Below are positions 1 to 7,950 of a stretch of 64,000 nucleotides of DNA, in pieces. The notes below the pieces were generated by a model, which saw only the letters and a list, made by a program, of their open reading frames with translations, was not told the origin of the DNA and searched no databases. Source of the DNA: GM7GCV1 sp965222065 (lineage in GTDB: Bacteria > Pseudomonadota > Gammaproteobacteria > Pseudomonadales > GM7GCV1); contig OZ244933.1 of the NCBI GenBank assembly GCA_965222065.1, positions 1-64,000 of the forward strand, written 5' to 3'. The first letter of the stretch is position 1, and each line of letters opens with the position of its first letter. The translations under genes were made by a program, and so were the position numbers.

Positions 1-2
1 GC

Positions 3-1880
3 CGGCGGGATTCGTCGCTGGATGATACCGACAGCTTTCAAATTATTATTGACGGCCTGCTGGATAGGCAGAATGGCTATTTGTTCGGCACCAGTCCGGC
101 GGGCGTCCAATACGATGCGCAGGTCATCAAGGAGGGATCAGCTGGAGGGTTCGGGTCGGGCGGAGGGGCGTTCAATCTTAATTGGGACGGAAGCTGGAAG
201 GTAGAGGCGCGACTCACGGATACCGGTTGGGGTGCAGAATTTGAAATTCCGTTCACAACATTACGTTATGGCAAGAGCGATGAGCAGAATTGGGGTATTA
301 ACTTCCAGCGCAACATTCGCAGCAATAATGAGATCGTCTTCTGGGCGCCACTGAATCGGCAGCGCGATATCAATCGAGTGTCCGAAGCGGGAACCCTTCA
401 GGGCATTCGCCCACCAGATTCGCGCAACCTTCAGATTACCCCTTTCGTGCTGGCAAGCCATGAAAGGGGCGGCAACATCACTGGTAGTGAAAATGATCAG
501 GAGTTCGGCTTCGACATAAAGTACTCGCTGACACCAAGCTTGACACTGGACGCAACGTACAACACTGATTTTGCACAAGTGGAGGTAGATGACGACGTCG
601 TCAATCTTGATCGCTTCAGCATATTTCTGCCTGAGAAGCGGCCATTTTTCCTCGAAAACGCTGACCAGTTTTCGGTGGGCACAGCGGAGCAGGTTGAGCT
701 GTTCTTTAGTCGCAGAATTGGGATAAACGATGGCGCTGAAGTACCCATCGAAGGCGGTGTCAGACTCTCCGGTACCGTTGGAACCGGGACAAACCTCGGC
801 TTTCTGTATATGTCCGACGAGGGTTTGCCGGGCGTTGCCGCGCAGAACGATTATGTCGTTGCTCGCATCAATCAGGAACTGCCGAACCGTTCCTCCATCG
901 GTGCGATTTTCGTGAGCCGCGATGGAGACGGCAGCATAAGTGATTCCCCCTCAGATGATCAAAATCAAACTTACGCAATCGACGGTGCCTTGGGCGTCGG
1001 TGAAAATATGTTGCTGCAAGGATATTTCGCAAAAACGGATACGCCCGGGCTGACCGGTGACGACTTTGCATTTTCGACCCGCATGGTCTATAGCTCGTCT
1101 GAGTGGTCTGCGCGGCTGGCGTATACCGAAGTGCAAGAAGATTTCAATCCGGAGGTGGGTTTTTTGCGGCGTGACGATTATCGTCGTGGTGAGGGGCTGA
1201 TTATGCGCCGCTTCCGACCAGAGGGTGCATTACTTGAAGTTCGTCCGCATATATTGATCAGTAACTATTGGGATCTCGACGGATTTCTGGAAACTGGTTT
1301 TCAACACTATGATGTACACTGGGAATTCAAGAACGGTTATCAAATCGACACCGGCATGAACTATCTAAAGGATGGGTTTAAGGATCCATTCGAGATTATC
1401 GATGATGTGTTCGTGCCTGCAGGGGTCTACTCCGGGCATGAAGCACAATTCAGGGGCAACACAAATCGGGGGGTCCCGCTTAGTTTTGACTTTCTGCTGA
1501 AAGTTGGCAATCGTTTCGGCGGCGACCGTGTCGTGTTCGAGCCGTCAGTCGATTATCGAATTGGTGAGAGTTTCAGTACAGAACTGGCTTACGTCTATAA
1601 TAAATTCGACCTGCCCATCGCAGGCGGCGATTTTGATGTCGGCCTGACCCGTCTACGTTTGTCGTACTCGTTTACCCCGCAGATGTTGCTGCAGGCATTG
1701 ATACAGTATAACGATCAGGAAGAAGCGCTCTCAACGAACGTACGTTTTTCTTTACTACGTACCGCAAACTCAGGCTTGTTCGTTGTTTACAACGAATTCG
1801 ATGAACAATATCCGGGAGCGCCCCCAACCGGTCGGGAAATTAAGATCAAATACAACTACTTGTTCGACGTTTTTAATTGA
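3..1880 (+). CDS. DUF5916 outer-membrane beta-barrel protein, 5' end outside window
   Basis: The frame is open from the first bases of the window, so the gene starts upstream; 625 residues are visible. The translation has the DUF5916 signature: a conserved block 'FSIFLPEKRPFFLENADQF' followed by 'ELFFSRRIG', then alternating amphipathic beta-strands to the C-terminus, which ends near an aromatic residue (YLFDVFN) as outer-membrane barrels do. The first residues (FQIIIDGLLDRQNGYLFG) match the end of the CBM9-like domain that normally precedes DUF5916. The family is thought to lie in the outer membrane; its substrate is not established. The stop is followed within 4 bp by the left end of a decayed insertion sequence, so any downstream partner may have been separated from it. 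Confidence 0.85.
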   Translation, partial: RRDSSLDDTDSFQIIIDGLLDRQNGYLFGTSPAGVQYDAQVIKEGSAGGFGSGGGAFNLNWDGSWKVEARLTDTGWGAEFEIPFTTLRYGKSDEQNWGINFQRNIRSNNEIVFWAPLNRQRDINRVSEAGTLQGIRPPDSRNLQITPFVLASHERGGNITGSENDQEFGFDIKYSLTPSLTLDATYNTDFAQVEVDDDVVNLDRFSIFLPEKRPFFLENADQFSVGTAEQVELFFSRRIGINDGAEVPIEGGVRLSGTVGTGTNLGFLYMSDEGLPGVAAQNDYVVARINQELPNRSSIGAIFVSRDGDGSISDSPSDDQNQTYAIDGALGVGENMLLQGYFAKTDTPGLTGDDFAFSTRMVYSSSEWSARLAYTEVQEDFNPEVGFLRRDDYRRGEGLIMRRFRPEGALLEVRPHILISNYWDLDGFLETGFQHYDVHWEFKNGYQIDTGMNYLKDGFKDPFEIIDDVFVPAGVYSGHEAQFRGNTNRGVPLSFDFLLKVGNRFGGDRVVFEPSVDYRIGESFSTELAYVYNKFDLPIAGGDFDVGLTRLRLSYSFTPQMLLQALIQYNDQEEALSTNVRFSLLRTANSGLFVVYNEFDEQYPGAPPTGREIKIKYNYLFDVFN

Positions 1881-1883
1881 ATT

Positions 1884-1903
1884 AGTTCAGACCAAATCTG
1901 ACA
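1884..1903 (+). repeat. Left terminal inverted repeat of the IS481-like relic
   Basis: AGTTCAGACCAAATCTGACA reads as the reverse complement of positions 2264-2283 with three mismatches in the centre. It begins 3 bp after the stop codon of the DUF5916 gene. Confidence 0.75.
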
Positions 1904-2060
1904 GATTCCCTTAAAAAAGAGAGGGTTGCCTATTAAGCCGGAAGCCATGATTATCTATCCCGGCGGTCAATGACGTGCACCAAGGCTCGTCATTCACAAA
2001 CCAATGTTATCTTGTGAGTGTTTCCTAAAGACTATTTTGCAGGAGTATTGCTAACCGGCA

Positions 2061-2283
2061 CTGAAGCGAGAGATCCATGAATCTATCGATCAGTTACAAC
2101 AGGATCTGGATGGGTGGATGGTACGATAATAAAATTACCCATCAGGGCAAGAAGTGCTGTGGCAGAATGCGATGAAGACGCTCCTGGATGGTAAACGAAT
2201 ATGGATGGAAAAGTTCGTAAACTGAACCTGAACTGACAGAGACCATCCGCAAAAATGGTTACCTGTCAGATCAAGTCTGAACT
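2061..2283 (+). pseudogene. IS481-family transposase C-terminal remnant, frameshifted
   Basis: Reading from 2061 gives 'REIHESIDQLQQDLDGWMV', then a shift to 'YDNKITHQGKKCCGRM', then another shift to 'MKTLLDGKRIWMEKFVN' followed by stops, then from 2255 'MVTCQIKSELLNT'. These pieces are, in order, the C-terminal end of IS481-family DDE transposases (helix after the catalytic core, HQGK, LLDGK..W.EK, CQIKS). The catalytic D, D and E residues lie in the deleted part, so the product cannot be active. The last in-frame piece runs through the right terminal repeat, which also occurs in intact relatives. Confidence 0.75.
2264..2283 (+). repeat. Right terminal inverted repeat of the IS481-like relic
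   Basis: TGTCAGATCAAGTCTGAACT pairs with 1884-1903 (17 of 20 positions). It lies 44 bp from the stop codon of the ThuA-domain gene on the other strand. Confidence 0.75.
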
Positions 2284-2326
2284 GCTAAATACATTTGAAT
2301 TAACGAAGCCGAACCACAAACACAAA

Positions 2327-3124
2327 CTATTCGAAAGCCTTGCCACCAGTGGCAGCCCACCAGACCGCGCCGAGAATATGTTGTCTATACCAAGGATTGT
2401 CATAGATGCCTTCGGGATGGCCCAAGCCTGTGTGATATGATCTTCCACCTTCAAAATCTTCCTGATACCAGGCTATTGGGTGGTGGTCAGGCATTTTCCC
2501 CCCGGGAAAGGTGGTTTCGTCTATAGTCAAGGCAACTTCAATATTGTCTGACAATTCCAAATAATTGTACCACTCTTCAGAAACTACCCATTTTTCCGGT
2601 ATATGGGATGTCGCTGGATGATCCGGTTTTTCATTATTAACAACTGCGGTCCAAATGCCTGGATTTGGATGACGGTTCCAAACGCCGCCAACCAGTTTTA
2701 CATACCATGGCCATTCCATCATCGTGAATGAGGCTGAGTGTATTGCTACAAAATTTCCACCTTGGTGAATGTAATCTTGCAGTGCTCTTCTTTGATTGTC
2801 ATTTAGGATATCTCCAGATGTATTCATGAAGACAATGACATCCATGCTGTTCAGCTGTTGTTGGTCATCAAAAAAGTCGGATTGTTCAGTCCAGGTAAGG
2901 CCAAAGTGATTATCCTGGCTTAACTCTTTGAACATTTCCACACCACTTGTAACTGAAAGGTGCTGATAGTCCAGAGACTTCGTAAACAAAAGAACCTGGA
3001 ACTGTTCCTGGTTCGTCTGTAACCGTTGTGCATACGCATTGGTAGCAACGAATGTCAATAATCCAGCGAGAACAACTATTGTTTTCCGATACATGATTTT
3101 TATGGTTGATTTTTTCTGAAACAT
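2327..3124 (-). CDS. Secreted ThuA-domain protein
   Basis: 265 residues with an N-terminal export signal (hydrophobic IVVLAGLLTFVA, then NAYAQ as a likely signal-peptidase I site). The body is a ThuA/glutamine-amidotransferase-like fold: 'VLLFTKS..YQHLSV' at the first strand, 'VIVFMNTSGDILNDNQR' in the middle, 'GGNFVAIHSAS', 'VGGVWNRHPNPG' and the C-terminal 'SYHTGLGHPEG'. ThuA-like proteins are linked to sugar or glycoside metabolism, often as secreted proteins; the reaction is not settled. The start at 3124 has an AAAGGG Shine-Dalgarno-like run 5 bp upstream; an internal Met at 3094 would give a more classical signal peptide but has no ribosome site. It follows the RCC1 gene by 9 bp and is probably co-transcribed with it. 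Confidence 0.85.
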   Translation of the reverse strand: MFQKKSTIKIMYRKTIVVLAGLLTFVATNAYAQRLQTNQEQFQVLLFTKSLDYQHLSVTSGVEMFKELSQDNHFGLTWTEQSDFFDDQQQLNSMDVIVFMNTSGDILNDNQRRALQDYIHQGGNFVAIHSASFTMMEWPWYVKLVGGVWNRHPNPGIWTAVVNNEKPDHPATSHIPEKWVVSEEWYNYLELSDNIEVALTIDETTFPGGKMPDHHPIAWYQEDFEGGRSYHTGLGHPEGIYDNPWYRQHILGAVWWAATGGKAFE

Positions 3125-3133
3125 AATAACCCT

Positions 3134-4300
3134 TTATCTTGGCCTAATCTTAGTGGGAAGAAGTTTGTTGTCAGATGAGCGAGTTCCAAGCTTACCTGCG
3201 CTGCCATTTCCCCAACAGTAAACGTCATCGTTTGAAGAGATCCCACATGTGTGATCAACTCCAATAGACATATTATTAAAGTCGGAATCGGCTATTACAG
3301 CTACAGGTTCGACTCGCATTGTCGTAGTACCATCGCCCAATTGGCCTGATCCATTTCTTCCCCAGCAGTATGCCTTGCCATCAGTTGCAGTCCCGCAGGT
3401 CTGAAATACCCCGGTAGTAATTGAAGTAAAAGATATGTTTCCGTTTATTTCTCTTGGCGTCCTCAGATTTTCAATTACCCCCAAACCCTCGCCAGAACCA
3501 ATACCCAATTTGCCGTACCTGCCGCGTCCCCAACAGACAGCTTTATCCGACGTGTTTAGGGCACAAACGTGATCAAGGCCAACACTGATTGAGTCTGGTT
3601 TGAAATTGAACTCACCTGCCACAAGCCCTGGAGCTAATTTTTTGTCACGATCATCATCTCCCTGTCCTAACAAATTGCCAAAATCACTGGCACCCCAGCA
3701 ATACGCATCCCCATTGGTTGTAATGCCACATGTTGTTGCTGATCCGGCTTGTAATGATCCAAAAGTATGTCCACCCGAAACGGGCACAGGGACCACTGAG
3801 CTTTCAACTGAATTATTTCCAAGAATTCCATCTTCTCCTCTTCCCCAGCAGAAAGCGGCTCCGTCGGTAGTTATTCCACAGGTATGCGCCATCCCGGAAT
3901 CGACTGACTGAAAAGACAATTCACCGGACACAGGGGTTGGAACTGTGCTATTTTCAGAAGATCCATTTCCCAGTCTTCCATATCTGCCCCGTCCCCAGCA
4001 GTAAGCTTCGTTATCAACTGTAACGCCACAGGTATGATCCCAGCCAACACTGATTGATTTTAATTGGAGATCTCCTGAAACAGCGACAGGTTTCATGCTG
4101 GACTCAGTAGAACCGTTTCCCAGCTGACCTACTGAATTATCTCCCCAGCAGTAAGCCTCTCCATTTGAATTTAGTATGCATGTGTGGTCCTCACCGGCGC
4201 TAATATCAATTGGAGTTTGCGAATAAGCTGGTACAGAAGCGATGAACAATACAAACGACAAGGATGAGAACAAGTAAATTGTGCTAAATGTAGTTTTCAT
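3134..4300 (-). CDS. Secreted RCC1-repeat beta-propeller protein
   Basis: 388 residues: a signal peptide (FLFSS..FVLFIASVPAYSQ) followed by seven repeats of about 50 residues, each with a core like 'CWG.G..G.LGNGS' and a preceding 'HTCGIT..G.A'. This is the RCC1 (regulator of chromosome condensation) seven-bladed propeller. Each repeat carries two Cys residues, fitting disulfides in the periplasm or outside the cell. Bacterial RCC1 proteins are usually exported; their partners are mostly unknown, and nothing suggests the Ran exchange activity of eukaryotic RCC1. First gene of a two-gene unit with the ThuA gene. Upstream lies a ~105-bp element also found ahead of the tandem FG-GAP genes. Confidence 0.9.
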   Translation of the reverse strand: MKTTFSTIYLFSSLSFVLFIASVPAYSQTPIDISAGEDHTCILNSNGEAYCWGDNSVGQLGNGSTESSMKPVAVSGDLQLKSISVGWDHTCGVTVDNEAYCWGRGRYGRLGNGSSENSTVPTPVSGELSFQSVDSGMAHTCGITTDGAAFCWGRGEDGILGNNSVESSVVPVPVSGGHTFGSLQAGSATTCGITTNGDAYCWGASDFGNLLGQGDDDRDKKLAPGLVAGEFNFKPDSISVGLDHVCALNTSDKAVCWGRGRYGKLGIGSGEGLGVIENLRTPREINGNISFTSITTGVFQTCGTATDGKAYCWGRNGSGQLGDGTTTMRVEPVAVIADSDFNNMSIGVDHTCGISSNDDVYCWGNGSAGKLGTRSSDNKLLPTKIRPR

Positions 4301-4390
4301 AATTATAGTTTTCTGTGTTTGGGTGCAATGTCTTCCCCGGCCTGAAAACGATAAAATTTGTTATCGAAAAATTCACGGCGATACATCAAT

Positions 4391-4496
4391 GAGTAGTCAA
4401 CATTAGCCTGTTTGTATACCCTATGCAAACAAAATTTGTAATTATTTTACTTGTTATGGAAAAAATGTAATTTAGATACACTAATTGTTTTGTTGC
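4391..4496 (-). promoter_or_regulatory. Promoter region shared with the FG-GAP genes (copy 1)
   Basis: This stretch upstream of the RCC1 gene resembles 9455-9560 upstream of the FG-GAP gene, strongly over the first ~60 bp and in gapped form to the end. On the minus strand both carry TTACAA (4436-4441) and TATACA (4413-4418) spaced by 17 bp, a plausible sigma-70 promoter with a leader of roughly 105 nt. Both also keep a CAAA(C/T)..ATTTG imperfect palindrome within the spacer and a TTGACTA just downstream of the -10 box. The rest of the gap (4301-4390 and 4497-4632) shows no gene. Confidence 0.6.
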
Positions 4497-4632
4497 AGGC
4501 AAAAGTAATTAATTACCTTTATGAAATTCAATGCCTTCGCGACGTTGGTATCGCTAAATGCTGATGATGGAGCACGGCTATTCGTTGCCTGATAATAGAT
4601 ACGGCCTTGACCATGCTCATAAATCGGACTCT

Positions 4633-4648
4633 AGTATTGTGCAATACT
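4633..4648. promoter_or_regulatory. Inverted repeat upstream of the amidohydrolase gene
   Basis: AGTATTGTGCAATACT is a perfect 7-bp inverted repeat with a 2-bp centre, about 60 bp before the amidohydrolase start. Its position fits a dimeric repressor or activator site; no regulator gene is nearby, so this is only a candidate operator. Confidence 0.35.
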
Positions 4649-4710
4649 GATTCTCAATACGCTGCAGTTAGGTTGCATGCGCACAAATTTAATAAAGACT
4701 GGTGATTATC

Positions 4711-6099
4711 ATGTCCAATAAAATTCTTATAGCGGTTTCTCTTGCTGTCGCCTCTCTTGTTAGCACTTTCGGCGTAGCCGCTGAAACTGTCGACTTGCTA
4801 ATCAAGAATGCCACTGTCCTCATCATGGATGAAGACAGGAATATTTATGAAAATGGACTTGTCGCTGTTAAAGAAAATAGAATTTTTGCAGTAACCGATG
4901 GCAGCGACCTTAACGAGTTTGAGGCTAGGAAAGTCATAGATGCTGAAGGAGGCATTGTCATGCCCGGCATGATCAATACCCATACACATGTATCAATGAC
5001 GGTATTTAGAAGCCTGGCGGATGATGTGCCAGATCGCCTTCAGCGTTATATCTTCCCCCTGGAAAATAAAATGGTCTCTAAAGAGATGTCATATCTTGGT
5101 GCTCTGCATGGCAGTATTGAAATGGCCAAATCTGGCGTAACGACCATGGTTGATATGTATCTTTATGAAGAGAGCGCAGCTGAAGCGGTTAAAAAAATTG
5201 GCTTAAGGGGGATAATGACCCAAAATATTATCAAATACGCCACGGCAGATGGCAAAGATGCTCAAGCCAAAATTGATTTGGCCATCGAGTTCATCGAAAA
5301 ATATAAAGATGATGAGTTAATCACCCCGGGATTTGGGCCTCATGCTCCACACACTGTAAATACGGAAGATTTAGAAAAAATCAAAAACCTTTCTGAAAAA
5401 TACAACTTGCCAGTATCGATGCACGTTGCAGAAACAGAAGAGGAGTTTAATGATTTTAATGAGAATTATGGCATGACACCTGTCGAGTACCTTGATTCTA
5501 TCGGTATTCTTAATGACCGCTTTATTGCCGCTCACGCTATATTTGTAACAGACAGCGATATCGCATTAATGAAAGCAAGAGATATTGGGGTTGCCCATAA
5601 TATGGTTGCGAATATTAAGTCGGCAAAAGGAATTTCACCTGCCTTAAAGATGCACGATCAAGGGCTAAGAGTTGGGCTTGGTACAGATGGCCCGATGAGT
5701 GGCAACACATTAGATATCATCGGTCAAATGGGCTACGTTGCAAAGCTCCACAAGTTAGATAACAAAGATAGATCTGTAATGCCTCCCGTCAAGGTCGTAG
5801 AAATGGCAACCCTGGGTGGCGCCAGAGCAATCCATCGTGAAGATGAACTTGGCTCATTAGAGAAAGGCAAGTTAGCAGATATCGTAATTATTGAAGTACA
5901 GTCAGCCAATATGGTGCCAATGTATAGCCCGTATTCTGCATTGGTTTACTCTGCTAATGCATCCAATGTTGATACGGTGATCGTGAATGGCGAAGTTATC
6001 GTCGAAGACAAAGTGCTGTTGACTTATGATGAAGCCAAGTCAAGAGAGGCGATGCTTGATTTTAGTAAGAAAGTATCCGCTATTGCCGACACTCTATAG
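4711..6099 (+). CDS. Exported amidohydrolase related to MTA/SAH deaminases
   Basis: 462 residues from the ATG at 4711 (a GTG three codons upstream is also possible). An N-terminal signal peptide (LIAVSLAVASLVSTFGVAAE) precedes a metal-dependent hydrolase of the TIM-barrel amidohydrolase superfamily. Metal-site motifs are visible: 'PGMINTHTHVSM' (H91, H93), 'SMHVAETEEEF', 'AAHAIF' and 'GTDGPMSGN', the order and spacing of the methylthioadenosine/S-adenosylhomocysteine deaminase group. Those enzymes are normally cytoplasmic, so the signal peptide is unusual and suggests a periplasmic substrate, perhaps a nucleoside-like or guanidino compound (inference). Divergent from the RCC1 gene across a 410-bp gap; the gene looks A+T-rich like that neighbour. 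Confidence 0.85.
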   Translation: MSNKILIAVSLAVASLVSTFGVAAETVDLLIKNATVLIMDEDRNIYENGLVAVKENRIFAVTDGSDLNEFEARKVIDAEGGIVMPGMINTHTHVSMTVFRSLADDVPDRLQRYIFPLENKMVSKEMSYLGALHGSIEMAKSGVTTMVDMYLYEESAAEAVKKIGLRGIMTQNIIKYATADGKDAQAKIDLAIEFIEKYKDDELITPGFGPHAPHTVNTEDLEKIKNLSEKYNLPVSMHVAETEEEFNDFNENYGMTPVEYLDSIGILNDRFIAAHAIFVTDSDIALMKARDIGVAHNMVANIKSAKGISPALKMHDQGLRVGLGTDGPMSGNTLDIIGQMGYVAKLHKLDNKDRSVMPPVKVVEMATLGGARAIHREDELGSLEKGKLADIVIIEVQSANMVPMYSPYSALVYSANASNVDTVIVNGEVIVEDKVLLTYDEAKSREAMLDFSKKVSAIADTL

Positions 6100-6502
6100 A
6101 CAGTAGTTGTCACTATCAGTAAATAGCCTTTTTCAAACCCGAACCTTCGACGCTTTCAGGTGTATCCAAGCCCTTAAATTGCGGCATTGGTTCAGTATGG
6201 AATGTCCAGTTTTCCTGACGGTGCTGGTCGGTTGTCTCCGACCCGTTTAAAGGGCCGTCCGTCAAACAAGTGCCTTTCGAAACTCGCCAGTGAACCTGCC
6301 CCGAAAAGAAATTGGTGGGTTATTCACCGACTGGATCATTTATACCTGAAACCAGAAACCACCGGCTATGCCGGTAGAGTAGGTGACTGGTCTCAAGACG
6401 GGCAATGCGAATTGGCTTACCGGAAATCGTGTACACAAGCTGGTCATTAGGCAGTCCGTTGCCAAGCCAGCCAGTACAAAAACTGACTTAAAAATTTTGC
6501 TG
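6100..6502. other. Gene-free gap with small hairpins
   Basis: No convincing gene. An 87-codon open frame (6187-6450) has no ribosome site and no recognisable family. Two short perfect hairpins stand out: GGTCGG/CCGACC at 6226-6243 and ACCGGC-TAT-GCCGGT at 6361-6375. The second resembles the hairpins of REP elements and IS200/IS605 ends, but no tyrosine transposase remnant could be read nearby. Confidence 0.4.
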
Positions 6503-6533
6503 ACGAGCCAAGATTCTTAACTTTTTGGCTCGT
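6503..6533 (-). terminator. Terminator of the FG-GAP gene pair
   Basis: ACGAGCCAA (6503-6511) pairs perfectly with TTGGCTCGT (6525-6533). On the minus strand the 9-bp stem is followed by a GCAAAATTTTT run, as expected for a rho-independent terminator 26 bp past the stop codon of the second FG-GAP gene. Confidence 0.65.
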
Positions 6534-6558
6534 ACTAGCAGCTGGTAGCAACAAGCAA

Positions 6559-7914
6559 TTACTGGTTTCCAAAATTTTCGATGCGGACAGGCTGAGCTTT
6601 TTCCCATTCTTCCTGGTCGACGTTTCGAACCTTTTGGGTAAAGAGAAAAGCGCCTTTTTTATTGCCGACCACAAAATCGACCAGCCCGTCTCCATTGATG
6701 TCTCCACTTACCAGTTGACGCCCGATACCCGCCTCATCATCAATCAGATGGGGAATGTACTCAACCTGGCCATCCTCCTGGCGCGTAAGCCGGAAATAAT
6801 AGACTACCGGGTCCTGTCGGGCCCCGGGGTCACCGAAGTCGTGAGCCCGGTAGGTTTTTCCGGTCAAAATGTCTTTCAGTCCGTCGCCATCGATGTCGAC
6901 AAGCTCAACTGCGTGGAGCTGGGAGAATTGAACCCCGTAAGGGTTATCGGTATTTTCTTCCTGCTTGCTTAGAATGACATGCTCCTGAAAAGTGATTTCA
7001 TCACCGTTTCGGATCTGTTCAAACCAGCTCAGGCCCCAGCCGTGTGCGTCCAGGCTGGTGATGACGTCGTTGAGGCCGTCGCCATTCACGTCATAGGCAT
7101 ACATGTTGGCCCCCCCGGTTAAACAACAGAACTCTGAGTCAACCGCCCGATTAACGAACGCGAAGGGGTGGTATTCCCAATCCGGGTCTCCTTCCAGGGA
7201 GGCGGGTTGTCGCATCCATCCATCCCCGGTTAGGTAGTCTTTGCGTCCGTCGCCATCTATATCCCCAATACCCATACCGTGGGTGTAGTGATGAATCACT
7301 TCCTCGTGAGTTGATATGGGGTGAAAGATCCAGGGCAGCGTCGGTGCTACAGGGTTCGGCGAGACATAGCCATAATGTTCGTCGTATGCCGTCAAAAGTT
7401 CAGGTACTCCATCACCGGTAAGGTCTTTAAAATCAGGGGCTTCGTTCTTAACAGCGTCTGTAACAAAATGGCGCTCCCAGTGTTCGGGCCGTTCCGGGCC
7501 TGGACCACTGAAAGATTTGCCCGGGTTCTGGTACCAGTAAGCAGGGGTATTGGGAAGCCCCGCCGTCAGGACGTCAGGCCAGCCGTCCCCGTTGATGTCG
7601 TAGACGAATGAAAAGAAATTGTCGTTCGCATAATACCCGAAGTCATACGGGAGCCGCTTGGTTGGCGCCACGGGGGGGTAGTATTCGTAACGGTGCTCGA
7701 AATCGGGTCCCAGCCATATATGCGGTCCACTGACAACATCCATATGACCATCCTGGTTAAAGTCGCCGTAACTGGCGCCTTCAGACCAATAGACGGGGGT
7801 CAGTTGTTGTTTCTCAAATTCACGAATAACAAATTCGTCGGCTTGCGCATGCGCACCGACTGTTAAGTATAAGCAGCTATAAATCAATGCCGCGACGCGC
7901 AAAATTGTGTTCAT
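6559..7914 (-). CDS. Secreted FG-GAP/VCBS repeat protein, copy without lipobox
   Basis: 451 residues. After a signal peptide ending in GAHAQ, seven calcium-binding D.(D/N).DG...D loops are spread along the chain (DFNQDGHMD, DINGDGWPD, DLTGDGVPE, DIDGDGRKD, DVNGDGLND, DIDGDGLKD, DINGDGLVD), the pattern of an FG-GAP beta-propeller. It is nearly identical to the gene at 7951-9345 but differs in three places: the seven-residue segment with the lipoprotein Cys is missing; a short patch reads KRLPYDFGYYAND; and a second patch reads SEFCCLTGGANMYAYD. Without the lipobox this copy is predicted to be released by signal peptidase I instead of lipid-anchored. Second gene of the tandem pair, 36 bp after the first. 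Confidence 0.9.
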   Translation of the reverse strand: MNTILRVAALIYSCLYLTVGAHAQADEFVIREFEKQQLTPVYWSEGASYGDFNQDGHMDVVSGPHIWLGPDFEHRYEYYPPVAPTKRLPYDFGYYANDNFFSFVYDINGDGWPDVLTAGLPNTPAYWYQNPGKSFSGPGPERPEHWERHFVTDAVKNEAPDFKDLTGDGVPELLTAYDEHYGYVSPNPVAPTLPWIFHPISTHEEVIHHYTHGMGIGDIDGDGRKDYLTGDGWMRQPASLEGDPDWEYHPFAFVNRAVDSEFCCLTGGANMYAYDVNGDGLNDVITSLDAHGWGLSWFEQIRNGDEITFQEHVILSKQEENTDNPYGVQFSQLHAVELVDIDGDGLKDILTGKTYRAHDFGDPGARQDPVVYYFRLTRQEDGQVEYIPHLIDDEAGIGRQLVSGDINGDGLVDFVVGNKKGAFLFTQKVRNVDQEEWEKAQPVRIENFGNQ

Positions 7915-7950
7915 CTTAGTGCCTCACCTCTACTCGATTAGTACTAGCAG

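Larger units (their letters stand above)
1884..2283 (+). mobile_element. Decayed IS481-family insertion sequence, both ends present
   Basis: A 400-bp relic bounded by two 20-bp inverted repeats (1884-1903 and 2264-2283) that match at 17 of 20 positions. Only the C-terminal part of an IS481-type transposase remains between them, in three frames. A complete IS481 element is about 1 kb, so most of the interior is deleted. No target-site duplication is obvious outside the repeats. Recognition of the transposase rests on the remembered IS481 C-terminal pattern (HQGK..CGR, TLLDGK..W.EK, CQIKS). Confidence 0.75.

Noticed and set aside
2255..2440. 61-codon plus-strand frame starting MVTCQIK
   Set aside because: Its first residues are the last piece of the broken transposase and the rest runs into the ThuA gene; not an intact gene.
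3134..4300. RCC1 gene as eukaryotic contamination
   Set aside because: It has a bacterial signal peptide, no introns, a bacterial neighbour 9 bp away and a promoter shared with another bacterial gene.
6187..6450. 87-codon open frame in the gap after the amidohydrolase
   Set aside because: No ribosome site, no recognisable family, and it contains the hairpin at 6361-6375; treated as chance.
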